Source: Actinomycetota bacterium
GTDB lineage: Bacteria > Actinomycetota > Actinomycetes > Mycobacteriales > HKI-0501
Direction of reading: 5' to 3'
Assembly: GCA_030840805.1 (NCBI GenBank)
Contig: JAVEDU010000050.1
Location: 1-50,990 of the forward strand
DNA length: 50,990 nucleotides
The position numbers and the translations under genes were made by a program. Below, one piece after another: positions 8,571 to 17,110 of the stretch; the first letter of the stretch is position 1; each line of letters opens with the position of its first letter. Under the pieces are notes generated by a model that ran no database searches, had not been told where the DNA came from, and worked only from the letters and a program-made list of their open reading frames with translations.

Positions 8571-9958
8571 GGGCGGACCACCGCCGCACCGGCCTCGGCC
8601 ACCGCGGCCAGCAGGGCGTCCACGTCGTCGGCCGTCGCGTGCGGGTTGAGCAGCGTGAGCTTCAGCCAGACCACGCCCTCGATCTCGGTCCGGCCCACGA
8701 CGGCCGCGCCCCGTTCGAGCAGGCGGCGGCGCAGGACGGCGTTGACGCGGCCGCCCCCGCGGTGCCGGAACACGACGGTGGTCAGGACCGGGTCGGCGGC
8801 GAGCTCGAGGTCGGGGTGGGCGACGATCCGCGCGGCCGCGTGACAGGCGAGCTCGTGGCACGCGTCCACGAGCCGGCCCAGTCCCGCCCGGCCCAGCGCC
8901 CGGAACGTCACCGCCAGCTTGAACGCGTCCACCCGCCGGGTCGTGCGGAGGGAGTGCCCGAGCAGGCTCGGATAGCCGGCGTGCTCGTCGTCGGCCGGGT
9001 TGAGGTACGCGACGCGGCGGGCGAGCGGGTCCAGCGCGGCGGCGTCGCGGGCCAGGAACACCCCCGCCGCCACCGGCTGCCAGCCGAGCTTGTGCAGGTC
9101 CAGCGCGACCGTGTCGGCCCGGTCCAGCCCGGCGAGCAGGGGCGCCAGCCGGTCGGAGAACAGGGCTCCCCCGCCGTACGCCGCGTCGACGTGGCACCGG
9201 GCACCGCGCACGGCGCAGAGCCCGGTGATCTCCGGCAGCGGGTCGATGCTGCCGAAGTCCGTGGTTCCGGCCGTGGCGACCACCAGGTCACCGGCTCCGA
9301 CCCGCTCGCGCAGGGCCGCGAGGTCCAGCCGGTACGCGGCGTCGACGGGGATCGGCGTCACGGCGTCCTCGCCGAGGCCGAGGATCCCGGCGTTGCGGCG
9401 TACCGAGAAGTGCGCGATCTCGCTGCAGAAGACCCGCAGTCGGCGGGCGTCGCCGCGGGCGAGCAGCAGGCCCATCAGGTTCGACTCGGTGCCGCCGGAG
9501 GTCATCACGCCGGTGCCGGCCGGGTAGCCGACCAGCTCGGCGAGGGCCCGGATCACCCGGGGCTCCAGCTCGGTCGCCGAGGGGCCCTGGTCCCACGAGT
9601 CGAGGGACGGGTTCAGCGCGGCGGCGACCACCTCCGCCGCCACCGCGACGGCGAGCGGCGGGCAGTGCAGATGCCCGGCGCAGCGGGGATCGGCGGGGTC
9701 GGCCGTACCCGCGGCGAGCGCCGTCGCCAGCTCCCCCAGCGCCAGGTCCGCACCCGCGCCGACGGCCGGGAGCGGATCGCCCAGCGCGTGCGCGACGGAC
9801 GCGGCGACCGCGGCCGGCGGACCCGCCGGCAGCGGCCCGCCCCGCAGCCGCGCGCCGGTGGCGAGCGCGCCGAGGGCGACGGCGAGCAGGGGCGCGAGGG
9901 CCTTCGGGCCCTCGGTGCCCCCGGCGAGCTCCGTCCCGGTCACCAGGGTGCCGGTCAT
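8567..9958 (-). CDS. L-2,4-diaminobutyrate decarboxylase
   Basis: A 463-aa group II PLP-dependent decarboxylase, of the usual length for the diaminobutyrate branch. Motifs: SGGTESNL (154-161, phosphate binding), HVDAAYGGG (256-264) and LDLHKLGWQPVAAG with the PLP lysine at 290. It should convert 2,4-diaminobutyrate to 1,3-diaminopropane. The preceding gene encodes the matching aminotransferase and overlaps it (ATGA). This pair (RhbA/RhbB type) is the standard route to diaminopropane in schizokinen and rhizobactin 1021 pathways. The substrate is inferred from this pairing. Confidence 0.9.
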   Translation of the reverse strand: MTGTLVTGTELAGGTEGPKALAPLLAVALGALATGARLRGGPLPAGPPAAVAASVAHALGDPLPAVGAGADLALGELATALAAGTADPADPRCAGHLHCPPLAVAVAAEVVAAALNPSLDSWDQGPSATELEPRVIRALAELVGYPAGTGVMTSGGTESNLMGLLLARGDARRLRVFCSEIAHFSVRRNAGILGLGEDAVTPIPVDAAYRLDLAALRERVGAGDLVVATAGTTDFGSIDPLPEITGLCAVRGARCHVDAAYGGGALFSDRLAPLLAGLDRADTVALDLHKLGWQPVAAGVFLARDAAALDPLARRVAYLNPADDEHAGYPSLLGHSLRTTRRVDAFKLAVTFRALGRAGLGRLVDACHELACHAAARIVAHPDLELAADPVLTTVVFRHRGGGRVNAVLRRRLLERGAAVVGRTEIEGVVWLKLTLLNPHATADDVDALLAAVAEAGAAVVRP

Positions 9959-11310
9959 GCCGGCAGCCCCGCCCGCTCGGCGGCCCCGACCGCGTCGGCG
10001 AGACGCGCCAGGACCGCCTCCACCTGCTCGTCGGTGATGATCAGCGGCGGGAGCAGCCGCACGACGGTGTCGCGGCGGCCGCCCAGCTCGACGATCAGCC
10101 CGCGCTCCAGGCACTGGCGGCGGATCTCCAGGGCCAGGTCCGGCGCCGGTGGCCGCGCCCCGAGTGCGTCGGCCTCCCCGTGCGGGTCGACGACCTCCAG
10201 CCCGATCATCAGGCCCCGCCCGCGGACGTCGCCGAGGCACGGATGCCGCTCCCGCAGCGCGCGCAGGTCGCGCAGCAGGCGCGCGCCGACCTCGTCGGCG
10301 CGGGCCGCCAGTCCATCGGCCCGGACCTGCCGCAGCGTCGCCGTCCCCGCGGCCATCGCGAGCTGGTTGCCGCGGAACGTGCCGGTGTGCGCCCCGGGCG
10401 CCCACCCGTCCAGCTCCTCGCGATACACGATGACGGCCAGCGGCAGGCTGCCGCCGATCGCCTTCGACAGCACCATCACGTCGGGCGTGATGCCGCTGTG
10501 CTCCACCGCCCAGAACGCGCCCGTGCGCCCGACGCCGGTCTGCACCTCGTCGACGACGAGCGGGATCCCGTGCTCGGTGGTCAGCCTGCGCATCTCCCGC
10601 AGCCAGTCGTCGGGCGCCGGGATCGCGCCCCCCTCGCCCTGGACGGCCTCCAGGATCATCGCCGCGGGCGGCAGCAGCCCGGAGTGGGAGTCGGTGAGCA
10701 GCGTCTCCACGTACCGGGCCCCGGTCTCCGCGCCCATGTCGCCGCCGATCCCGAACGGGCACCGGTACGCGTACGGGTACGGCAGCCGGCTCACCTCGAG
10801 CGCGGACGGCCCGAGCGTGGCCCGGACGTCCACATTGGAGCTGACGGCGAGCGCGCCCGCCGTCATGCCGTGGTAGGCGCCGGTGAATGCGAGCACGTTG
10901 TCGCGTCCGGTCGCGATCCGGGTGAGCTTGAGCGCCGCCTCGACGGCGTCCGTCCCCGCCGGTCCGCAGAAATGGATCTTGCAGCCGGCGGCCAGGCCGG
11001 GCGGCAGGGTCTCCAGCAGCTCGGTGGTGAACGCGTCCTTCTCGAACGTGCCCAGGTCCAGCACGTGCAACGGCGCGCCCGAGTCGAGCACCCGCCGGAT
11101 CGCCTCGGTGACGACGGGGTGGTTGTGGCCCAGCGCGAGCGTGCCCGCGCCGGACAGGCAGTCCAGGTACTTCCGCCCGTCCGCCCCCTCGATCACCATC
11201 CCGGCCGCGCGCACCGGCACGATCGGGAAGGAGCGCGCGTAGGTACGGGCGGTGGACTCCCGCCGGCGCTGCCGGTCGAGGAGCGCGGTGACGGCCGGGG
11301 TGCGGGCCAT
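9955..11310 (-). CDS. Diaminobutyrate--2-oxoglutarate aminotransferase
   Basis: A 451-aa class III aminotransferase. CGPAGTDAVEAALKL (115-129) binds the PLP phosphate, VVDEVQTGVGRTG (252-264) carries the Asp contacting the pyridine nitrogen, and VLSKAIGGSLPLAV has the PLP lysine at 283. It should make L-2,4-diaminobutyrate from aspartate semialdehyde with glutamate as amino donor. It is the first gene of the siderophore operon. The ATG at 11310 is supported by a GGAGGT Shine-Dalgarno and sits 11 bp downstream of the iron box, so this is the iron-regulated entry point. An EctB-type ectoine role is less likely because a decarboxylase, not ectA or ectC, follows. Confidence 0.92.
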   Translation of the reverse strand: MARTPAVTALLDRQRRRESTARTYARSFPIVPVRAAGMVIEGADGRKYLDCLSGAGTLALGHNHPVVTEAIRRVLDSGAPLHVLDLGTFEKDAFTTELLETLPPGLAAGCKIHFCGPAGTDAVEAALKLTRIATGRDNVLAFTGAYHGMTAGALAVSSNVDVRATLGPSALEVSRLPYPYAYRCPFGIGGDMGAETGARYVETLLTDSHSGLLPPAAMILEAVQGEGGAIPAPDDWLREMRRLTTEHGIPLVVDEVQTGVGRTGAFWAVEHSGITPDVMVLSKAIGGSLPLAVIVYREELDGWAPGAHTGTFRGNQLAMAAGTATLRQVRADGLAARADEVGARLLRDLRALRERHPCLGDVRGRGLMIGLEVVDPHGEADALGARPPAPDLALEIRRQCLERGLIVELGGRRDTVVRLLPPLIITDEQVEAVLARLADAVGAAERAGLPA

Positions 11311-11321
11311 GTGACCTCCAG

Positions 11322-11340
11322 TTAGGTAAGGCTTGCCTAA
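11322..11340. promoter_or_regulatory. Iron box (DtxR/IdeR/DmdR-type operator)
   Basis: TTAGGTAAGGCTTGCCTAA is a 19-bp inverted repeat with one mismatched pair and matches the TTAGGTTAGGCTNACCTAA consensus of actinobacterial iron regulators. It lies 11 bp before the aminotransferase start and 62 bp before the divergent decarboxylase start. Fe(II)-loaded regulator bound here would block the siderophore operon and could also act on the divergent gene. Confidence 0.92.
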
Positions 11341-11402
11341 GAAGTACCACAGAGATCGACTTCGGAGCCAGCCCCGGGCGAGTCCGCCGTAGGCTCCCGG
11401 CC

Positions 11403-12833
11403 ATGCCGCACATGACACCGGAGGAGTTCCGGGCGCACGGCCACGCCGCCGTCGACTGGATCGCCGACTACTGGACCCGGGTGGCCGACCATCCCGTCCT
11501 GGCCCGGTCCGCACCCGGCGAGGTCCTCGCCGCACTCCCCGAGCACCCGCCGGAGACCGGCGAGCCGTTCGACGCCGTGCTCGCGGACCTCGACCGGATC
11601 GTGTTGCCCGGGATCACGCACTGGCAGCACCCGTCGTTCTTCGGCTACTTCCCCGCGAACGCGTCGGGACCCGCGGTGCTCGGCGACCTGCTCTCGTCCG
11701 GCCTCGGCGTCCAGGGGATGCTGTGGTCCACCAGCCCCGCGGCCACCGAGGTCGAGACCCGGGTGATGGACTGGCTGGCCGAGCTGCTGGACCTGCCGGA
11801 GCGGTTCCGGTCCGGTTCCGCCGGTGGCGGGGTCATCCAGGACTCCGCGTCCTCGGCGACGCTGGTCGCGACCCTCGCCGCCCTGCACCGCGCGGGCGGC
11901 GGCGCCGTCAACCACGAGGGCATCCGGCGGACCTACACCGTGTACACGTCCTCCCAGGCGCATTCCAGCGTCGAGAAGGCCGTGCGGATCGCCGGAATCG
12001 GCACCGCCCAGCTGCGGGTGGTGGACACCGACCCGGACACCCTGGCGATGGACCCCGGTCACCTTGCCGCGCTGGTCGCCGCCGACCTCGCCGCGGGCGC
12101 GGTGCCCACCCTCGTCGTCGCCACGATCGGGACCACCTCGACCACCGCGATCGACCCCGTGCCGGAGATCGGCGCGCTGTGCCGGGAGCGGGGGATCTGG
12201 CTGCACGTGGACGCCGCGTACGCGGGCGCCGCGGCGGTCTGCCCGGAGCTGCGGTGGAGCCACGCGGGCGTCGAGTACGCCGACTCGTACTGCACCGACC
12301 CGCACAAGTGGCTGCTCACGAACTTCGACTGCGACGCGTTCTGGGTCGCCGACCGAGCCGAGCTCGTGGGCGCACTGTCGGTCCTGCCCGAGTACCTGCG
12401 CAACGCGGCGTCGGAGTCCGGGGCCGTGCTCGACTACCGCGACTGGCAGGTGCCGCTGGGCCGCCGGTTCCGGGCCCTGAAGCTGTGGTCCGTGCTGCGC
12501 TGGTACGGCGCGGAGGGGCTCCGCGCCCACGTCCGCGAGGGCGTGGCGCAGGCGCGGCAGCTCGCCGACCGGATCCGTGCCGACGAACGGTTCGAGATCG
12601 TCGCGCCGCACCCGTTCGGGCTGGTGTGCTTCCGGCTCCGCGGCGCGGACGGGCCGAACGAGGCCCTCCTCGCGGAGCTGAACGCGTCCGGGCAGCTGTT
12701 CCTCACGCACACCCGCGTGCGGGGCGCGTACACGCTGCGGATGGCGCTCGGTGGGGCGCAGACCCGGATGGAGCACGTCGAGCAGGCCTGGAAGCAGATC
12801 GCGGCGACGGCAAGCCCGCCCTCTCGGCGGTGA
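11403..12833 (+). CDS. Aromatic-L-amino-acid decarboxylase family enzyme
   Basis: A 476-aa group II PLP decarboxylase close to DOPA/tryptophan/tyrosine decarboxylases. It shows the family's HWQHPSFFGYFPANAS (73-88), SSQAHSSVEKA (183-193, His stacking on PLP), HVDAAYAGAA (268-277) and DPHKWLLTNFDCDAFW with the PLP lysine at 302. It is clearly a different branch from the diaminobutyrate decarboxylase on the other strand. It should make an arylalkylamine such as phenethylamine, tyramine or dopamine. The gene diverges from the siderophore operon with the iron box between them, so iron control and a role in siderophore assembly are possible but inferred. A second in-frame ATG lies at codon 4; neither start has a strong ribosome site. 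Confidence 0.88.
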   Translation: MPHMTPEEFRAHGHAAVDWIADYWTRVADHPVLARSAPGEVLAALPEHPPETGEPFDAVLADLDRIVLPGITHWQHPSFFGYFPANASGPAVLGDLLSSGLGVQGMLWSTSPAATEVETRVMDWLAELLDLPERFRSGSAGGGVIQDSASSATLVATLAALHRAGGGAVNHEGIRRTYTVYTSSQAHSSVEKAVRIAGIGTAQLRVVDTDPDTLAMDPGHLAALVAADLAAGAVPTLVVATIGTTSTTAIDPVPEIGALCRERGIWLHVDAAYAGAAAVCPELRWSHAGVEYADSYCTDPHKWLLTNFDCDAFWVADRAELVGALSVLPEYLRNAASESGAVLDYRDWQVPLGRRFRALKLWSVLRWYGAEGLRAHVREGVAQARQLADRIRADERFEIVAPHPFGLVCFRLRGADGPNEALLAELNASGQLFLTHTRVRGAYTLRMALGGAQTRMEHVEQAWKQIAATASPPSRR

Positions 12834-12847
12834 TCACGAGAGGGGGG

Positions 12848-13726
12848 TCAGCCGAGGCCGCGCAGCAGGCCCTCCTGCACCACGGTCGCGATGTGCTCGC
12901 CGTCCGCGGAGAAGAACCGCCCGGCCGCGAGCCCCCGGGCTCCCGACGCGGACGGGCTCTGGCAGTCGTACAGCATCCACTCGTCGGCGCGGAACGGCCG
13001 GTGGAACCACACCGCGTGGTCCAGGCTCGCCCCCATCACGCCGTCGGGCCCCCACACCGCCCCGTGAGTGGAGAGCACCGCGTCGAGCAGGCTGAGATCC
13101 GAGGCGTAGGTCAGCGCGCAGGTGTGCAGCGTCGGGTCGTCCGGCAGCGTGCCGTCCACGCGCATCCACACCCGCTGGTGCGGATCGGCGGTCCGGTCGC
13201 CCTTCTTCACCCAGCCGGGCTCGCCGAGGTACCGGACGTCGAGCGAGCGCGGCAGCCGCGACCAGACGCTCATCGCCTCCGGCGACTTGGCCAGCCGCTC
13301 CAGCACCGTCGGCACGGAGTCCGGACCGGGCACGTCCGGCATGTTGCCCTGGTGCTCGAGGACGCCCTTCTCCTCCACCTGGAAGGACGCCGACAGGTGG
13401 AAGATCGTCTTGCCGTGCTGGACCGCCGACACGCGCCGGGTCGTGAACGACCGGCCGTCCCGCACCCGCTCCACCTGGTACACGATCGGCACCTCGGGGT
13501 CACCGGGGCGGATGAAGTACGAGTGCAGCGAGTGGACGAACCGGTCCGCCGGCACGGTGCGGGTCGCGGCCACCATGGCCTGCCCGGCGACCTGCCCGCC
13601 GAAGACCCGCTGCAGCGACACCGCCGCGGTACGGCCCCGGAAGATGTCGACCTCGACGTCCTCCAGGTCGAGCAGGCGCACGAGGTCGTCGACCGCCGCC
13701 TGGCCCTCCAGAGGCGCGTTGTTCAT
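12848..13726 (-). CDS. tesB: Acyl-CoA thioesterase II
   Basis: A 292-aa double hot-dog thioesterase. The first domain carries RVFGGQVAGQAMVAA and HSLHSYFIRPGD. The second carries the catalytic Asp in SLDHAVWFHRPF and the catalytic Gln in VVQEGLLRGLG at the C-terminus. It hydrolyses medium and long acyl-CoA to fatty acid and CoA. The ATG at 13726 is 4 bp after the pyk stop and preceded by GGAAG, which suggests co-transcription with pyk. The frame runs further upstream into pyk, but no conserved thioesterase sequence is there. It converges with the aromatic decarboxylase gene, leaving only 14 bp between their stops. Confidence 0.93.
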   Translation of the reverse strand: MNNAPLEGQAAVDDLVRLLDLEDVEVDIFRGRTAAVSLQRVFGGQVAGQAMVAATRTVPADRFVHSLHSYFIRPGDPEVPIVYQVERVRDGRSFTTRRVSAVQHGKTIFHLSASFQVEEKGVLEHQGNMPDVPGPDSVPTVLERLAKSPEAMSVWSRLPRSLDVRYLGEPGWVKKGDRTADPHQRVWMRVDGTLPDDPTLHTCALTYASDLSLLDAVLSTHGAVWGPDGVMGASLDHAVWFHRPFRADEWMLYDCQSPSASGARGLAAGRFFSADGEHIATVVQEGLLRGLG

Positions 13727-13730
13727 CGAG

Positions 13731-15161
13731 TCAGCCCACTTCCAGTTCTCCGGTACCCAGCTGGTGCACGCGGAGTGTATTCGTGGACCCCGCGGTGCCC
13801 GGGGGGCTCCCCGCCACGATGACGACCAGGTCACCCCGGGAGTACCGGCCGATCTCCAGCAGCGCGGCGTCGACCTGGCCGAACATCGCGTCGGTGTGCG
13901 CCACCATCGCCACCAGGAACGTCTCCACCCCCCAGGACAGCGCGAGCTGGTTGCGCACGGCCGGGATCGACGTGAACGCGAGCAGCGGCAGCCGGGTGTG
14001 GTGGCGCGCCAGCCGACGCATGGTGTCGCCGCTGAGCGTGAACGCCGCGATCGCCTCGGCGTCCAGCACCTCGCCGATCTGCCGCGCGGCCGCGGACACC
14101 GCGCCGCCCTTGGTCCGCGGATGGTGCTGGAGCGGCGGTGGCGCGAAGTCGCTGTTCTCGGCCCGCTCGATGATCCGCGCCATCGTGGTGACGGTGAGGA
14201 TCGGGAACTTCCCGACGCCCGTCTCGCCGGAGAGCATCAGCGCGTCGGCGCCGTCGAGCACGGCGTTGGCGACGTCGGAGGCCTCCGCGCGGGTGGGCCG
14301 GGAGTTCTCGATCATCGAGTCGAGCATCTGCGTCGCGACGATGACCGGCTTCGCGTTCTCCCGGCACAGCTGGATGGCCCGCTTCTGGACCAGCGGGACG
14401 TCCTCCAGCGGCAGCTCCACGCCGAGGTCGCCGCGGGCGACCATCACGCCGTCGAAGGCCAGCACGACCTCCTCGAGCCGCGCGACCGCCTCCGGCTTCT
14501 CCACCTTCGCGATCACCGGAACCCGGCCGCCGCCGTGATCGTCCATGATCCGGTGCACCAGCGCGGCGTCGTCCGGCGAGCGGACGAACGACAGCGCGAT
14601 CATGTCGACCCGCAGGTCCAGGGCGAAGCGGAGGTCCTCGATGTCCTTCGCGCTCAGCGGGGGGATGCTCACCGCCACGTTGGGGAGGGACAGGCCCTTG
14701 TTGTTGCTGACCGGGCCGCCCTCGATCACCAGGCAGCGGACGTCCGGCCCGTCGACGCCCGTGACCTCCAGGGCCACCTTGCCGTCGTCGATCAGCAGCC
14801 GGTCGCCGACCTTCGCGTCCTCGGCCAGCTGGGCGTAGGTCGTCGAGACGCGGTCGTGGTCGCCGGGGCAGTCCTCGGTGGTGATCGTGACGGCCTCGCC
14901 GGTCAGCCAGTCGACCGGGCCCGAGGCGAACCGGCCGAGCCGGATCTTCGGCCCCTGCAGGTCGGCGAGGATGCCCACCGCGTGCCCGGAGGCGTCGGAG
15001 GCCTCGCGCACCATGCGGTACGCCTTCTCGTGGTCGCCGTGGGTCCCGTGACTGAAGTTGAGGCGGGCCACGTCCATGCCGGCATCGACGAGGGCCCGCA
15101 CCCGCTCGGGGGTCGCGGTGGCCGGACCGATGGTGCAGACGATCTTCGCTCGACGACTCAT
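13731..15161 (-). CDS. pyk: Pyruvate kinase
   Basis: A 476-aa glycolytic enzyme making pyruvate and ATP from phosphoenolpyruvate and ADP. Seen: KIVCTIGPATATPERV (6-21), ARLNFSHGTHGDHE, the active-site region PVIAKVEKPEAV, MVARGDLGVELPLE, IVATQMLDSMIENSRPTRAE and DGADALMLSGETGVGKFP. The C-terminal regulatory domain is complete. The start ATG has no ribosome site. A TAGCCT hexamer 6 bp upstream suggests a leaderless transcript. It is followed directly by tesB. Confidence 0.97.
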   Translation of the reverse strand: MSRRAKIVCTIGPATATPERVRALVDAGMDVARLNFSHGTHGDHEKAYRMVREASDASGHAVGILADLQGPKIRLGRFASGPVDWLTGEAVTITTEDCPGDHDRVSTTYAQLAEDAKVGDRLLIDDGKVALEVTGVDGPDVRCLVIEGGPVSNNKGLSLPNVAVSIPPLSAKDIEDLRFALDLRVDMIALSFVRSPDDAALVHRIMDDHGGGRVPVIAKVEKPEAVARLEEVVLAFDGVMVARGDLGVELPLEDVPLVQKRAIQLCRENAKPVIVATQMLDSMIENSRPTRAEASDVANAVLDGADALMLSGETGVGKFPILTVTTMARIIERAENSDFAPPPLQHHPRTKGGAVSAAARQIGEVLDAEAIAAFTLSGDTMRRLARHHTRLPLLAFTSIPAVRNQLALSWGVETFLVAMVAHTDAMFGQVDAALLEIGRYSRGDLVVIVAGSPPGTAGSTNTLRVHQLGTGELEVG

Positions 15162-15227
15162 GTACCCAGGCTAGACGCTGAAGGTGAACCGATGCAGAAC
15201 GTGAGATGTGTGTCGGCCCGCCGCCCC

Positions 15228-15288
15228 CTCTTTCATGATCATCACCGCGTTTCCGCCGCCTGGGCGACGAAAGAGCGGTGGTGATCAT
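15228..15288 (-). terminator. Inverted repeat after the subtilase gene, candidate terminator
   Basis: Arms ATGATCATCACCGC (15235-15248) and GCGGTGGTGATCAT (15275-15288) pair at 13 of 14 positions. The right arm includes the subtilase stop codon. CTCTTTC (15228-15234) can also pair with GAAAGAG (15269-15275), which would make an alternative, mutually exclusive fold. Together with the pyk promoter it fills the 123-bp gap between the two genes. Confidence 0.6.
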
Positions 15289-17024
15289 CCAGAACGTCGG
15301 CCGGACACCGCCGCGGCCGCGTTCACGATCCCGTGACCGTAGAACCCGTTGTGCGCCAGGCCGCCCTCACACGTGTGCGTCATCGTCGAGGTCGTCCCGT
15401 TCGGCAGGTGCCGCGTGTACGTGTACGCGCCCGGCGTGGGGCACGCCTTCCGCGACGCCGAGGCGTACAGGACCCGCCGCACCGTCGACGGGGCGAGGGT
15501 CACCCCGCCGTGCCCGTGCTTCCGGCCGAACTGCGACACGATCAGCGCCGCGACACCCACCGCATGCGGCGAGGCCATCGAGGTGCCCTGCAGGTACTGG
15601 TAGTACGCGCAGGTGCCGTTCGCGCAGTCCCGGATCACCTCCGGCCGCGACGCCACCGGGGCGCCGCCCGGCTCGGTGATGGCCCCGCTCGACAGGGCCA
15701 GCGACTCGGGGTACGCGGCGAGGATCACGCCGGCCAGGTCGCGGGTGCCGTCCGGGGTGTCGTACGCGTCGCCGCCGGGCGCCGCGATGTCGGCCTGCTC
15801 GGTGCCGTAGTTGGAGTAGTACGCCTTGCGCAGACTCGGCCCCGTCGAGGTGACCGCGAGGACGCCGTGGGCCTCGGTGGGCATCGTCACGCAGGAGTTG
15901 TCGACGTCGCGGTGGTACGCCGCGCCCGCCGGGTAGTCCGGGCTGGTGTCGTCCGAGACCGGGTGGCCCAGGTCGGTGGACTCGTTGCCCATCGCGGCCA
16001 CCAGCGTCACGCCCCGCGTCGACGCGTAGTCCGCCGCCCGCTGCACCAGCGTGCGGATGGTCCGCTGCTCCTGCTGCGCCTCGGTGGAGTCCGCCGGGTT
16101 CGCCGCGCAGTTGTACAGCCACGGGTCGACGTAGAAGCTCATGTTGACCACGTCGATCCCGGCCTGCCCCGCGTACACGAGCGCGTCCACCACCGGGCCG
16201 AGGAAGAAGAACCCGGAGTCCTGCCCGGCGCGGAGGTTGACGAGCCGCACGCCCGGCGCGACACCGGCGATGCCGAGGCCGTTGATCGGCGACCCGATCG
16301 TGCTGGCGACGTGCGTGCCGTGGTCGTTGTCGTCCACGTTCGCCGGGTCGACACAGCTCGGGACCTCGCACGGCCCGTCGATCTCGGGGATGTCCGTGGT
16401 GAAGTTGCGGCTGAGCCGCGCGTCGAAGTTCGGCGCGATGTCCGGGTGACTGCCGTCGACGCCGGTGTCCATCACGCCGACGAGGACCTGCCTGCTCCCC
16501 CGCTGGCGGGCGTACGAGCCGGTCGGGGTGGCGCCGATCTGCGCCATGTCCCACTGGAGGCCGGCCAGCGGCTCCGGCGCCGGGACTCCCGGCGGGCGGG
16601 GAGTCGCGCGCCCGGGCCGCTCGGCGACGGGCCGGTGCGCGCCGCGGCGCTCGGCCGCGCTCAGGCGCTCGATCCGGTCGCGGGACGGCCGGGTGCCCGC
16701 GGGCACCTCGCCCACCGGGGCGTTGCGGGCCGCGCCGAGCAGCGTGGCCCGCTGCCCGACCCGGGCGACGAAGCCGTGCTCCGGAGCGGTCGCGGTCAGC
16801 GTGCCGGCCGCAGGGTTGGTGTGGACGACCCGGCCACCCGCCGCACGGACGTCGTCCGCGGCCGCGGCGAGGTCCGCGCCGGCCTTCGCCGCCACGACGT
16901 ACTCGGTGGTGGGCCCGCCGAGGGGCGGGGCGGCGTCGGCCTGCGCGACGGTGGGTACGGCCGCGAGGCTTGCGGCGGTGGCCGCGGCCACCGCCAATCC
17001 TGCGAGGGCTCTGCGTGTGCGCAC
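15285..17024 (-). CDS. Secreted subtilisin-like serine protease (S8 family)
   Basis: A 579-aa protein with an N-terminal signal peptide (MRTRRALAGLAVAAATAASLAA with a likely cut after AQA-DA, about residue 29). A propeptide-like region runs to about residue 150, followed by the S8 catalytic domain. The triad is Asp186 in VMDTGVDGSHPDI, His235 in DHGTHVAS and Ser482 in GTSMASPHAVG; Asn347 in AAMGNES supplies the oxyanion hole. Several Cys pairs in the catalytic domain suit an extracellular enzyme. There is no C-terminal anchor. The GTG start has GGAGGGGGAAG in front. It looks monocistronic, ending in an inverted repeat. The substrate is unknown. Confidence 0.93.
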   Translation of the reverse strand: MRTRRALAGLAVAAATAASLAAVPTVAQADAAPPLGGPTTEYVVAAKAGADLAAAADDVRAAGGRVVHTNPAAGTLTATAPEHGFVARVGQRATLLGAARNAPVGEVPAGTRPSRDRIERLSAAERRGAHRPVAERPGRATPRPPGVPAPEPLAGLQWDMAQIGATPTGSYARQRGSRQVLVGVMDTGVDGSHPDIAPNFDARLSRNFTTDIPEIDGPCEVPSCVDPANVDDNDHGTHVASTIGSPINGLGIAGVAPGVRLVNLRAGQDSGFFFLGPVVDALVYAGQAGIDVVNMSFYVDPWLYNCAANPADSTEAQQEQRTIRTLVQRAADYASTRGVTLVAAMGNESTDLGHPVSDDTSPDYPAGAAYHRDVDNSCVTMPTEAHGVLAVTSTGPSLRKAYYSNYGTEQADIAAPGGDAYDTPDGTRDLAGVILAAYPESLALSSGAITEPGGAPVASRPEVIRDCANGTCAYYQYLQGTSMASPHAVGVAALIVSQFGRKHGHGGVTLAPSTVRRVLYASASRKACPTPGAYTYTRHLPNGTTSTMTHTCEGGLAHNGFYGHGIVNAAAAVSGRRSG

Positions 17025-17110
17025 GTGTTCTTCCCCCTCCGGGGCCGGGCGGCTTTCGTCCGACTAGGGCAGATTAGGGGTGATGGAAGCGTTTGGCCAC
17101 GGTCCGTAGA

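Noticed and set aside
7302-9197. N-terminal extension of the N-monooxygenase frame to about 631 residues
   Set aside because: The extra 209 residues are Arg/Pro/Gly-rich and overlap the decarboxylase gene. The ATG at 8570 with ATGA overlap gives the family's normal length.
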